DNA of 22,596 nt from Firmicutes bacterium UBA1764 (GCA_002315535.1 DCHA01000062.1:1-22596), one strand, 5' to 3'; shown: positions 6,739-14,717, numbered from the stretch's first letter. Made by a program: numbers and translations. Notes: generated from the letters alone by a model not told the origin.

Positions 6739-6778
6739 TTTTAGTCCCCTTTTTGACTTACATTTAATCCCTGTTATA

Positions 6779-6807
6779 AATTTACATTATTAACACTCTA
6801 TTGTCAA
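6779..6807 (-). promoter_or_regulatory. Strong promoter for the pilin operon
   Basis: TTGACA (6802..6807) and TAAATT (6779..6784) are separated by exactly 17 bases on the minus strand. The pilin ATG is about 40 bases downstream. The promoter lies between the trkH terminator and the pilin, so the downstream half of the pilus locus can be transcribed independently of trkAH. Confidence 0.75.
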
Positions 6808-6845
6808 TACATTTTTTAACTTTTTTAGAAATTAATTTACACAAG

Positions 6846-6871
6846 AAAAAAAATCGGCGGGGTCGCCGATT
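6846..6871 (-). terminator. Intrinsic terminator after trkH
   Basis: AATCGGCG (minus 6871..6864) pairs with CGCCGATT (6859..6852) around a 4-base loop, followed by a T-run on the minus strand (6846..6851). The first base of the stem is the last base of the trkH stop codon. Confidence 0.9.
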
Positions 6872-8316
6872 TATTTATGACTGGATTTAAATGAAACGAA
6901 AATCGTGTAGAGCTCAAGGCGCCCCGCAATCATTAATACCGCAAGAAGGCACTTTGAAAACGACGAATAAAACGCAAAATTACAGCTTGGTCCAACCAGA
7001 TTAAATCCCGGACCAATATTACTTAATGAGGACACTACTGATGATAAGGCTGTCAGGATGTCAACATTATCAAGACACAAAAGGAAGCTTGCCCCTATTG
7101 CCGTAAACGCATAAAGACCAAAGAAGCCACAGCAATCAAGCGCAAGGTCATCATCAATAATATTCTTTCCCAATCTAATCGGAACAATGTTATTAGGATG
7201 AAGCTTTCTCATTGCCCCTCTTTTAAGAAGCTTAAATAAAAGCGCAATTCGAATGACCTTTATTCCGCCAGCAGTAGAGCCTGCACATCCACCAATAAGC
7301 ATTAATATGAAAATAATGAACTTACAAGCCTCCGGCCAGAGATCAAAATCAGCAGTGCCATAACCTGTTGTAGTAATAATTGATACAACCTGGAAGAATG
7401 AGTATCTGAGAGAATCACCTATACCATAGTAATGATTAATTACAAGTATTCCACTGATAACTATGCTTGCAATGGCAATTATTCCGAGATAAATCTTTAG
7501 CTCTGCATCAAGAAAAGCTTTTTTAATCTTGCCGGTAAATATTAAAGCAAGATTTGAAAAATTGATGCCGCAGATAAGGATAAAGATTGCAATAATCATT
7601 TCAATAGCGACGCTGTTAAATGCCGCAACGCTGTTATTGTATGATGATAAACCGCCTGTACCAACTGATCCAAAGGTATGGATAATCGAATCAAATGGTG
7701 ACATACCTGCTAATATGAGCAGAATAAATTCTGAAATAGTCAGTGCAAAATAAATCTTGTAAAGATTCCTTGCAACCTGATTAAAGGTAAAGCTATCCTT
7801 TCCAAGGCTGATTCCGCTGGTTTCTGCACGCATCAGGCGATGTCCGCCTATTCCAAGCTTTGGAAGGAGCGCAATTGTCATAACAAGAAGACCCATTCCG
7901 CCAAGCCAGTGAGTAAAGCTGCGCCAGAATAAACCCGCATGAGACATAATCTCTACATCAGTCAAAATAGTAGATCCGGTTGTTGAAAATCCCGAGGCAG
8001 ACTCAAAGAAAGCATCAAAATAATTCGGAATATCGCCACTAAAAACAAAGGGCAATGCTCCGATAAGTGACATAGACATCCAGCTTGATGCAACAACTAC
8101 AAAGCCATCTTTTATCCTGAGATTTTGCGTTGAGCTTTTGGGAATAATTCTAAATACCGCAAAACCAATAATAATTAATGCGGCGGCTAGAATCAGGTAA
8201 ACCTTAGATACAAAGGTTTCATGATAAATCAGCCCTATTACTGCAGGCAGTATCAAAGCCGCGCCGACTATCATGAATACACAGGATAATATTTTAATTA
8301 TCAATTTATAATTCAT
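6871..8316 (-). CDS. trkH: TrkH/KtrB-family potassium uptake membrane subunit
   Basis: A 481-residue polytopic membrane protein that forms the K+ pathway of a Trk/Ktr system. All four selectivity-filter loops of this MPM-type channel are visible: TTGSTI near residue 113, VGTGGLSSYN near 218, TTTGYGTADFD near 316 and SNIGPGFN near 436. The GLFWRSFTHWLGGMG segment (about 128..142) is the usual TrkH pore-helix motif, and the C-terminal GRLELYTIFV is also conserved. The length fits TrkH. It starts 1 base after trkA, with GAGGAAC as ribosome-binding site inside the end of trkA. It ends directly at a strong terminator. Whether transport is coupled to H+ or Na+ cannot be read from the sequence. Confidence 0.93.
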   Translation of the reverse strand: MNYKLIIKILSCVFMIVGAALILPAVIGLIYHETFVSKVYLILAAALIIIGFAVFRIIPKSSTQNLRIKDGFVVVASSWMSMSLIGALPFVFSGDIPNYFDAFFESASGFSTTGSTILTDVEIMSHAGLFWRSFTHWLGGMGLLVMTIALLPKLGIGGHRLMRAETSGISLGKDSFTFNQVARNLYKIYFALTISEFILLILAGMSPFDSIIHTFGSVGTGGLSSYNNSVAAFNSVAIEMIIAIFILICGINFSNLALIFTGKIKKAFLDAELKIYLGIIAIASIVISGILVINHYYGIGDSLRYSFFQVVSIITTTGYGTADFDLWPEACKFIIFILMLIGGCAGSTAGGIKVIRIALLFKLLKRGAMRKLHPNNIVPIRLGKNIIDDDLALDCCGFFGLYAFTAIGASFLLCLDNVDILTALSSVVSSLSNIGPGFNLVGPSCNFAFYSSFSKCLLAVLMIAGRLELYTIFVSFKSSHK

Positions 8317-8317
8317 A

Positions 8318-9676
8318 TTATAGTTCCTCGGCTCCGGTACCCTTTAATAAAGTCTGTAGCTCCGGAATCTGTGAAAGCACAGACATAATAACTATTCTAT
8401 CGCCTGATTCTATTACGGTATCACCTTTAGGTGTGATCATATCACCATCTCTGAATAAGGCAGCGATAAGGACGCCGCTTGGTATATTTATATCTTTAAT
8501 TTTTTTGCCTCTGATTGGCATGCTGTCGTTAACAGACAGCTCCATAAATTCTGCCTGCCCTTGAATAAGCTTTGAGAATACAACATTATCCTCTTTAATG
8601 GTTCTAAGTACTCTTGTTGTACAAAGCTCAACCGGATTAATTACGGTAAAATCACAGATATTATCAAGCATTGCTCCATAGCTTGCTCTTGATATCTTTG
8701 CAATTGAATTTGGAATTCCTCTTTGCTTTGCATACATTGCAAGCATATAGTTTTCTTCATCAACACCGGTGCAAGCAACAAAGGCATCCATTCCATCAAG
8801 CTCTTCTTCAAAAAGTAGCTCCATATCTGTTGCATCACCAAAAACAACCTGCGCCTTCTCTAATGTTCTTGCTATGAATTCAGCTCTGCTGCGGTTGTTT
8901 TCAATAATTTTAACGTTTATACCAACATTTAATAACTGTCTGGCGAGGAAAAGACTTGTTTTTCCACCGCCCGCTATCATTACATATTTAATTTGGTCCT
9001 CGGATACAGTATCATGCAGCCTATCTCTTAGATTTTTAACATTTAATCTTGAGCCAACTGCATAAATATGATCATTATCCTGAATAACAGTATCACCGTT
9101 TGGAACGATGATTTTTCCGCTGCGTGATATAGCAACAACGAGAAGTCCTCTGAACTCCGGATTGCTGTCTTTTACCGACATATCTATGATATTAGGCAGG
9201 CTTTCAGCCTCAAACTCAATTAAAGCCATACCATTTATCATCTTATAGCCTTCACCAAATGAGAATCTGTTTGTCAGGTTCTTAAAAATCTCGTTTGCGC
9301 ACTCCATATCAGGATTAAGAACGGTATCAATTTTCATTGCTCTTTTTATAAGGTCAATCTGATCATACTGCTCTATACTTCTGACTCTGGCAAAACATTT
9401 CTTTACGCCAAGCTCTTTTGCAATAGCGCAAAGAACAATATTCATATTATCGCTGTTTGTACAAGAAATAAGGATATCGCTTTTCTGAATCTTGGATTCC
9501 TTCATGTTTGCAATATCCTCTGCTTCTGCAGCGATACATCTAATATCAAGTCTACTTGTTAGTTTTTCAATTACGTCAGGATTGTTATCAACAACTGTAA
9601 CATCGTGATCACTTGCAACAAGTGCCTGCGCAATGCTTACGCCCTGCTTTCCTGCTCCTAAAATACTAATTTTCAT
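8318..9676 (-). CDS. trkA: TrkA, Trk potassium uptake regulatory subunit
   Basis: A 452-residue cytosolic protein made of two tandem RCK units, which gate TrkH by binding NAD(H), ATP or ADP. The first Rossmann RCK_N starts with MKISILGAGKQGVSIAQAL and has the acidic strand end VVDNN; RCK_C follows at about 135..220. The second RCK_N starts at VMIAGGGKTSLFLARQL (about 233) with IIENN at its strand end, and the second RCK_C runs from about 370 to 445. Length and domain order match full-length TrkA rather than the single-unit KtrA. The ATG at 9676 has GGAGATTA upstream. Its position just after tadC, with only 35 bases between, is unusual. Confidence 0.94.
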   Translation of the reverse strand: MKISILGAGKQGVSIAQALVASDHDVTVVDNNPDVIEKLTSRLDIRCIAAEAEDIANMKESKIQKSDILISCTNSDNMNIVLCAIAKELGVKKCFARVRSIEQYDQIDLIKRAMKIDTVLNPDMECANEIFKNLTNRFSFGEGYKMINGMALIEFEAESLPNIIDMSVKDSNPEFRGLLVVAISRSGKIIVPNGDTVIQDNDHIYAVGSRLNVKNLRDRLHDTVSEDQIKYVMIAGGGKTSLFLARQLLNVGINVKIIENNRSRAEFIARTLEKAQVVFGDATDMELLFEEELDGMDAFVACTGVDEENYMLAMYAKQRGIPNSIAKISRASYGAMLDNICDFTVINPVELCTTRVLRTIKEDNVVFSKLIQGQAEFMELSVNDSMPIRGKKIKDINIPSGVLIAALFRDGDMITPKGDTVIESGDRIVIMSVLSQIPELQTLLKGTGAEEL

Positions 9677-9693
9677 ATTTAATCTCCATATAA

Positions 9694-9705
9694 AATACTA
9701 GTATT
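9694..9705. promoter_or_regulatory. 12-bp palindrome before trkA
   Basis: AATACTAGTATT is a perfect 12-base palindrome flanked by ATAAAAT/ATTTTAT arms, in the 35-base gap between tadC and trkA. It could be an operator. A TAAAAT that might serve as a -10 for trkA overlaps it, but no -35 is apparent. Confidence 0.25.
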
Positions 9706-9711
9706 ATTTTA

Positions 9712-10176
9712 TCACATTTGCATCAGCGCCGGAGCACTACAAATAACAATTAATGAAATAAGGAGCAACATTAAAGGAAAGCATAGCTTTGTTTCCGCTT
9801 CTTTCGCTTTTGACTTTGCAATACTCAGTCTTGAATTTTGCAATTGTTCTCTTTCTTTATTAAGCTTATCTGCCAGAACGTTTCCTTTGAACTTATTGTC
9901 CAGTATCAAGCTCGTAAATCTCATAAACAGTTTACTTCTGAGCTTTTGAGAAATTATAAACAGCTCGCTTTCAAGTGAACTGTTATTTTCAATACATTCA
10001 GCTTGCAGACCGTATAAAAGCCTATATAGTATTTTATGATTATCAATATTCAGCTCAATAATCTCATCAAAGGCGGCGCTGATTACCAGACCGGCATCCA
10101 GATACAAACAAAGCTGAAGAGATAAATTGCTTAATTCTGCTTCTATAGATCTAATTTCATTATCTTTAAGCTCCAA
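9712..10176 (-). CDS. tadC: TadC-like pilus inner-membrane protein, short
   Basis: About 154 residues when read from the TTG at 10176, which has GGCGG 5 bases upstream. A GTG at 10206 is an alternative, and the frame stays open to 10389. The region ELSNLSLQLCLYLDAGLVISAAFDEIIE resembles the T2SSF-type cytoplasmic helical module of TadC. It is followed by a charged helical stretch and one C-terminal membrane helix (CFPLMLLLISLIVICSAPALM). TadC proteins usually have about 250 to 300 residues with an extra N-terminal pair of membrane helices; these are missing. Its start overlaps tadB. The position after tadB and the T2SSF-like pattern make the assignment likely, although the protein is unusually small. 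Confidence 0.6.
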   Translation of the reverse strand: MELKDNEIRSIEAELSNLSLQLCLYLDAGLVISAAFDEIIELNIDNHKILYRLLYGLQAECIENNSSLESELFIISQKLRSKLFMRFTSLILDNKFKGNVLADKLNKEREQLQNSRLSIAKSKAKEAETKLCFPLMLLLISLIVICSAPALMQM

Positions 10177-10904
10177 AAAGCCGCCATGGCCATCAGGAGC
10201 AAGCACACTGTCATTATGACTCTTCCTTGTGAGCTTTCGTAAAGAATCGCGACATAATCGTAAGAGCTCATGTTTAGAAAGAACAGAATTGCCGGTGGCA
10301 TTATCATCAGAAGCACTGTATCCAGCTTCTTTTCCGAAAGTATTGCCGACACATCGTTTTGATAATCTATACGCTCTATTAGTTGACAAGCGGTTTTTAA
10401 ACTTACTGATTCTAAGTCACCTCCTGATTTCTTGCAAATCCTGTATGATCCGGAAAATAGCTTTATCTCTTCCAGTCCGCTTCTGACTGATAAATCGCAA
10501 AGTAGGTCCTCTATTTTTCCGTGGGACTGCTTATAAACATTAACTATATGCCAGAGCTCAGCTGCCAAAGGATTCTTTAATAAATCTGCTTGATTAGCGG
10601 CATCCTCTATTGCTGTAGGCATTTGTCTTCCGGCCGCAACAGAGGCTGATATACAGTAAAGCACATCCTTAAACGCTTCGAGAAGCTCTTTTCTTCTTTT
10701 GTCACACTTATAGCTTGAATAACGCTTTTTGAATAATGGTGTTACTGCGCAAAGAGCGATACCGAAAAAGATATTATTATAAAAAAGCAAGCCTATTCCT
10801 ATGCATAACATGCAGGTGACAAAATAGTATTCCGCCTTTTCTTTAAAGCTCAGATGATAAACTGTATAATCTGTCAAGCTTTGTTCTGTGTTTAAGCTCT
10901 CCAA
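10143..10904 (-). CDS. tadB: TadB-like pilus inner-membrane protein
   Basis: About 253 residues from the TTG at 10904. Other possible starts are TTG 10877, which would give MTDYTVYHLS, close to how clostridial TadB proteins begin, and ATG 10964. The order fits TadB: two N-terminal membrane helices (YYFVTCMLCIGIGLLFY, then NNIFFGIALCAVTPLF), a cytoplasmic T2SSF domain with FKDVLYCISASVAAGRQMPTAIEDA, and two C-terminal helices (LLMIMPPAILFFLNM and VIMTVCLLLMAMAAFWS). TadB and TadC form the inner-membrane platform worked by the CpaF ATPase. All candidate starts lie inside the end of cpaF, so the overlap is at least 30 bases. Confidence 0.72.
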   Translation of the reverse strand: MESLNTEQSLTDYTVYHLSFKEKAEYYFVTCMLCIGIGLLFYNNIFFGIALCAVTPLFKKRYSSYKCDKRRKELLEAFKDVLYCISASVAAGRQMPTAIEDAANQADLLKNPLAAELWHIVNVYKQSHGKIEDLLCDLSVRSGLEEIKLFSGSYRICKKSGGDLESVSLKTACQLIERIDYQNDVSAILSEKKLDTVLLMIMPPAILFFLNMSSYDYVAILYESSQGRVIMTVCLLLMAMAAFWSLKIMKLDL

Positions 10905-12069
10905 CTTTGATAAGTCCTTTTTTGTTATCAAAGATAAATATTTTATTAAACCTGATTTCTCCATTTTCAATACCATCAATCTCACATATTTCGGTAATCT
11001 TTCTGTGTCCACCCGGAAAGCGCTCAAGATGAATTAATATTTCTATCGCATCAGCAATTTGCGATCTTACACTTGCAAGCGGAAAGCCTGATGATGCAAT
11101 ATGAAGTGTTTCAAGCCTTGCGACCATTCCTTCAGGAGAGTTCGCATGTCCGGTTGAAAGAGATCCGTCATGTCCTGTTGACATTGCCGCAAGCATATCA
11201 ACAACTTCACTGCCTCTTACCTCGCCAACAATAATTCGATCCGGCCTCATTCGAAGAGAAGATTTAATTAAATCCTTAATAGATACTTCGCCTTTTCCCT
11301 GAGCATTTGCAGCCTTGCTTTCCATTCTGACCAGATTGTCATGATACCTGATTTGAAGCTCGGCAGAGTCCTCAATTACAATCACTCGTTCATCCGTTGG
11401 TATATAATCCGACAGTATATTTAAAAAGCTTGTCTTTCCGGAGCTAGTCCCACCGCAAACAAAGCAGTTATATGAGGCATGAACTATTTCCTTCATAAAA
11501 TCTGCGGCCTCACTGCTGATATCACCTCTGGAAATCAAATCCTCCATAGTCATTCGGCTTTTATTAAACTTTCTGATCGTAAGTATTGGTCCGCCGATTG
11601 CTATGTTTGAATGGACTGCATTTACTCTTGAGCCATCGGAAAGTCTTGCATCTACTATTGGATTGAGTGCATTCATTTCGCGGCCAACCTTTGCCGCTAT
11701 TCTTTGAATAACAGCTTCAAGCTGCTCCTCTGAATCAAAGGCAATATCAGATTTAATAATGCTACCGTGCTTCTCATAAAACACATTGTCCTTGCCGTTA
11801 ACCATGATTTCAGAAACATCAGGATCATCAGCAATATCCTGCAGTATTTCGAGCTCACATCTGAGTGAGCAAAATATCATTCTCGCAATTCTTCTTTTAT
11901 GTTCATCGTTTAAGCAAAAAAGCTCAGATTTATTATTGACATACTCTCTGCAAAGCAATTCTACATCCAGGTCACTTATACTTTCCCTTCCAATAAAAAG
12001 CTTTCTGACATCTGACGCATATTCACTTACTTTAATTTTGGGCCTTTGATCTTTATAATTACTACGCAT
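10843..12069 (-). CDS. cpaF: CpaF/TadA pilus assembly ATPase
   Basis: A 408-residue hexameric secretion ATPase of the type II/IV family, the motor of Tad pilus assembly. The N-terminal part carries VSEIMVNG (about 85..92), a hallmark of the family. The Walker A motif is CGGTSSGKTS (205..214). The Asp-box-like VIEDSAEL follows, then Walker B RIIVGEVRG (278..286) and the His-box STGHDGSLSTGHANS (297..311). The length is slightly below the usual 420 to 480. I place the start at ATG 12069, which has GAGGGTG 5 bases upstream; a TTG at 12081 also opens the frame. It overlaps the CpaE-like gene by 8 bases. Confidence 0.93.
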   Translation of the reverse strand: MRSNYKDQRPKIKVSEYASDVRKLFIGRESISDLDVELLCREYVNNKSELFCLNDEHKRRIARMIFCSLRCELEILQDIADDPDVSEIMVNGKDNVFYEKHGSIIKSDIAFDSEEQLEAVIQRIAAKVGREMNALNPIVDARLSDGSRVNAVHSNIAIGGPILTIRKFNKSRMTMEDLISRGDISSEAADFMKEIVHASYNCFVCGGTSSGKTSFLNILSDYIPTDERVIVIEDSAELQIRYHDNLVRMESKAANAQGKGEVSIKDLIKSSLRMRPDRIIVGEVRGSEVVDMLAAMSTGHDGSLSTGHANSPEGMVARLETLHIASSGFPLASVRSQIADAIEILIHLERFPGGHRKITEICEIDGIENGEIRFNKIFIFDNKKGLIKVGELKHRTKLDRLYSLSSEL

Positions 12070-12772
12070 AAGCACCCTCAATTTCTTTTTTCAGATTAAA
12101 CAAATCCTTTCCAAGCTGACTGTGAATATCGATATCATTAATATTCTCTTGATAATGGTTATAAAGCTTTAAGGTCTTTGGTGGATTAATATATGAATCT
12201 CCGGAGTATTTAAGAAGTTGATAAAAGCATTCGCCGGCCTCAAATCTGTTTTCATCAAAGCCCATAACTACTATTCTGTTTTCACAAGAGTCGAGTAAAT
12301 CACCGTAATTATGAGTATTAAAACAGAGATCCAAAACAATTTCATCTGAATCAGTTTTCTCCGGCAGTTCTGTCAAAAATTCAATTCCATAATCAGTCGT
12401 TGCTTTAAAGGTATTTCTGTAAGAAGGATCAAGACTTAAAAATGATACACGCCTGTTGTAGACGCGTGACAGAAGGCAAGCATAATTATATGCGCAACAA
12501 GTTTTGCCGGAGCCTCCGACAGCAGAGCAAAACGCAGTAAAAGTAACATTATCAATTAATTGTGCCGGCTCCGTTTTTATACTTGTCATTGCCATGATCT
12601 TTTTAATAATGTCCGGAACCGGCTCATAGAGAGGTATCAAGGATTCATCAACGATTAATGCATCGTTGTCGTCAGAAATAATGAATTTTTCTGACTCGAG
12701 AATAAGAGCATTCTCCAATGCAAAAGAATATTCCGGGTCTTTATACCCGATATGAACTTTAATTTTATCCAT
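12062..12772 (-). CDS. CpaE-like ParA/MinD-family ATPase of the Tad locus
   Basis: A 236-residue protein and the first gene of the pilus locus. The core ATPase strand FTAFCSAVGGSGKTCCAYNYA (about 78..98) gives a P-loop with the signature Lys of the deviant Walker A (KGGxGKT) replaced by Val85; the second Lys (90) remains. SLDPS (about 113..117) looks like Walker A' and IVLDLC (about 145..150) like Walker B. The first 70 residues may be a degraded receiver domain as in CpaE, but the phospho-acceptor pattern is not clear. In other systems CpaE localises the pilus machinery. CpaE is usually above 350 residues, so this one is reduced. It lacks a clear Shine-Dalgarno but has a fair promoter upstream. 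Confidence 0.68.
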   Translation of the reverse strand: MDKIKVHIGYKDPEYSFALENALILESEKFIISDDNDALIVDESLIPLYEPVPDIIKKIMAMTSIKTEPAQLIDNVTFTAFCSAVGGSGKTCCAYNYACLLSRVYNRRVSFLSLDPSYRNTFKATTDYGIEFLTELPEKTDSDEIVLDLCFNTHNYGDLLDSCENRIVVMGFDENRFEAGECFYQLLKYSGDSYINPPKTLKLYNHYQENINDIDIHSQLGKDLFNLKKEIEGAYA

Positions 12773-12797
12773 TAAATTTTGATTGACACTTGAATTA

Positions 12798-12826
12798 TTT
12801 ATATCATAATTGGAAATACTTGTAAA
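12798..12826 (-). promoter_or_regulatory. Promoter for the cpaE-cpaF-tadBC genes
   Basis: TTTACA (12821..12826) and TATAAA (12798..12803) are separated by 17 bases on the minus strand. The start codon of the CpaE-like gene is about 26 bases downstream. The folC terminator lies upstream, so this begins a new transcript. Confidence 0.6.
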
Positions 12827-12869
12827 GGGATATTTTTACATTATTTATATTATATTCTATCATTATGGT

Positions 12870-12900
12870 AAAAAAATAAGCAGTATTTATGATACTGCTT
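12870..12900 (-). terminator. Intrinsic terminator after folC
   Basis: AAGCAGTAT pairs with ATACTGCTT (9 pairs, 12878..12886 with 12892..12900) around a 5-base loop, followed on the minus strand by ATTTTTT. It begins directly after the folC stop and ends the folate operon. Confidence 0.9.
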
Positions 12901-12902
12901 TA

Positions 12903-14096
12903 TTAAGAAATGAATAGCTTTCTGATTTCAGAAACCTGATACAGCGATCCAAATATTACAACGTAATCCTTAAAGCTCTGGTTTGCTGTTGCAAGCTTTA
13001 CGCCCTCCTCTACAGTGTCAGCGGCCACAGCTTTAATTTTATATTTACTTTGGATAAGCTCTTTTAAGCTATCAGCGTTAAGCGCTCTGTGGCTCGGAGG
13101 CGTAATAAGAATAAACTCCTTTGCAAAGGGCGCGATATTATCAAGCATTGAAATATAATCCTTATCTGAAAGAACTCCCATTACAAAAGTGATCTTCTTG
13201 GATGGTAAATAGGCTCTTATGCACTCGGCAAGTTCCTCAGCGCAGTTGGGATTATGAGCACCGTCAAGCACCACAAAAGGTGACTTCCTTAATACCTCAA
13301 ATCTGCCGGGCCAAGTCGTATTGGCAAGCCCTTCTTTTATTGCATCCTCGGGTATTAATATTCCTTGACCACTCAAAACATCAATGCAGTCAAGAACTAG
13401 GCAGACATTCTTTATCTGAAAGCTTCCAAGCAGGCTCAGCCTGATTCCCTTATGATTTTTATAGCTAAGCACCTGACCATCAAGACTGATGGAATGAATA
13501 AGCTGCTGCGAGTGATCAGTAATAGTAAGCTTGCATCCTTCTTCTAAAGCCTTATTCCTAAATACATCTAACACCTCAGGCCTCTGATTCATTACGACAA
13601 CAGGCCTTGAATGCTTAATTATTCCGGCCTTTTCAAAGGCAATCTTTTCATAGGTATCACCCAGGATTTCGGTATGCTCAAGTCCAATGCTGGCAATAAC
13701 AGAAACCAAAGGCCTTTCGATTACATTTGTTGCATCAAGTCTACCGCCAAGTCCAACCTCTAAAACAACATAATCACATTTAGCCTCTTTAAAAGCAATA
13801 AATGCCATTGCAGTAATTCTGTCGAATTCAACAGTGTTTAGCCCTTCTGCCTTTTCATCAACAAGCTTCTTTAGCCTTTGCCATTCTTCATGGCTGATTT
13901 CCACACCGTTTATCTTTATTCTTTCCTCATAGTGATCAAGATGAGGCGAAGTAAAAAGTCCAACTCTGTAGCCTGCACAACGCAAAACAGAATCAAGCAT
14001 TGCGCATGTTGATCCTTTTCCGTTTGTTCCCGCTACATGTATGAAATTTTGCCCGACTTGGGGATTTCCAAGCCGGGCGAATAGTTCTCTGTTCAT
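12903..14096 (-). CDS. folC: Folylpolyglutamate synthase / dihydrofolate synthase
   Basis: A 397-residue Mur-ligase-family enzyme that adds glutamate to folates (and possibly to dihydropteroate). The P-loop FIHVAGTNGKGST (about 18..30) is followed by GLFTSPHLDHYEERIKING (about 47..65), DYVVLEVGLGGRLDATNV (about 109..126) and SIGLEHTEILGDT. WPGRFEV and VLDGAHNPN (about 277..285) are also present, all hallmark FolC segments. The start overlaps the fchA stop by one base (TAATG). An in-frame stop lies four codons upstream, so the protein truly begins only about 17 residues before the P-loop. Usual FolC has about 20 to 40 more residues there. It is the last gene of the fhs operon. Confidence 0.93.
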   Translation of the reverse strand: MNRELFARLGNPQVGQNFIHVAGTNGKGSTCAMLDSVLRCAGYRVGLFTSPHLDHYEERIKINGVEISHEEWQRLKKLVDEKAEGLNTVEFDRITAMAFIAFKEAKCDYVVLEVGLGGRLDATNVIERPLVSVIASIGLEHTEILGDTYEKIAFEKAGIIKHSRPVVVMNQRPEVLDVFRNKALEEGCKLTITDHSQQLIHSISLDGQVLSYKNHKGIRLSLLGSFQIKNVCLVLDCIDVLSGQGILIPEDAIKEGLANTTWPGRFEVLRKSPFVVLDGAHNPNCAEELAECIRAYLPSKKITFVMGVLSDKDYISMLDNIAPFAKEFILITPPSHRALNADSLKELIQSKYKIKAVAADTVEEGVKLATANQSFKDYVVIFGSLYQVSEIRKLFIS

Positions 14097-14710
14097 TAAA
14101 ATTGTTTATATACTATTTCGTAGGTTTCCTCCGCAATCGGCCAATGCTCCTTCATCGCATCATCCACATGCTTGTTAATTGCTTCGGCATACTCACGATC
14201 CTTCATCAGCTTTGTGTTGACCTTTACATTTACAGCTGCGCCATACATTGCGGCCCAGCAAAAGACAACGCCTGTTGCTGCATCGGATATCGCAAGCTTG
14301 CTACCCTTTGTTGCCAGAGGCATAAATAATTTAATTGCCTCGCAGCATAGATCAAAGATCTCAAGTGGTGCATTAGCAGCGAGTCTTAGACATCTTTCCA
14401 TTTCAGCATCTCTATTTGGATCATCCTTTGGAATAGCATATGCCTTTGACAGAGGTTCAAAGTCCTCAGCATCTTTATTAATAAGCTCAAGGAACTTTAG
14501 TCTGAGAGCCTGAGCCTTATTCATTATTTCCTTTATCTCGTCCTCTACATCGGCATAGATCTTTTTTCCGACGGTCAGCTCACCGACCATGTCACCAAGT
14601 GCAATGCCAATAGCTGCAACAGCGGCACTTGCGCCGCCTCCACCGGGGAAAGGAGCCTTACTGGCAATCAGACCGGTAAATTCATCAATTGATTTATTAT
14701 GAAGTTCCAT
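14096..14710 (-). CDS. fchA: Methenyltetrahydrofolate cyclohydrolase, FchA type
   Basis: A 204-residue member of the cyclodeaminase/cyclohydrolase family. FchA hydrolyses 5,10-methenyl-THF to 10-formyl-THF, and the same fold in FTCD removes ammonia from formimino-THF. The glycine-rich PFPGGGGASAAVAAIGIALG (about 21..40) is the family signature. It is followed by a helical NKDAEDFEPLSKAY (about 78..91) and the small-residue helix KLAISDAATGVVFCWAAMYGAAVNVKVN (about 137..164). The length matches stand-alone FchA, and there is no formiminotransferase domain. The neighbours fhs, folC and a FolT-like transporter, with no histidine-degradation genes nearby, favour cyclohydrolase. The FolD at 17012..17863 appears to lack cyclohydrolase residues, so FchA may supply that step. 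Confidence 0.85.
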   Translation of the reverse strand: MELHNKSIDEFTGLIASKAPFPGGGGASAAVAAIGIALGDMVGELTVGKKIYADVEDEIKEIMNKAQALRLKFLELINKDAEDFEPLSKAYAIPKDDPNRDAEMERCLRLAANAPLEIFDLCCEAIKLFMPLATKGSKLAISDAATGVVFCWAAMYGAAVNVKVNTKLMKDREYAEAINKHVDDAMKEHWPIAEETYEIVYKQF

Positions 14711-14717
14711 TTTATCC

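Noticed and set aside
6871..9676. trkA-trkH as a recently acquired cassette
   Set aside because: No flanking repeats, integrase, tRNA site or visible change in base composition or ribosome-binding sites; an old rearrangement is just as likely.
12784..12811. Plus-strand TTGACA with a CATAAT 16 bases downstream, as a promoter for a small RNA ending at the folC hairpin
   Set aside because: The hairpin has no T-run on the plus strand and nothing recognisable lies downstream; the bases are better explained by the divergently read minus-strand promoter.
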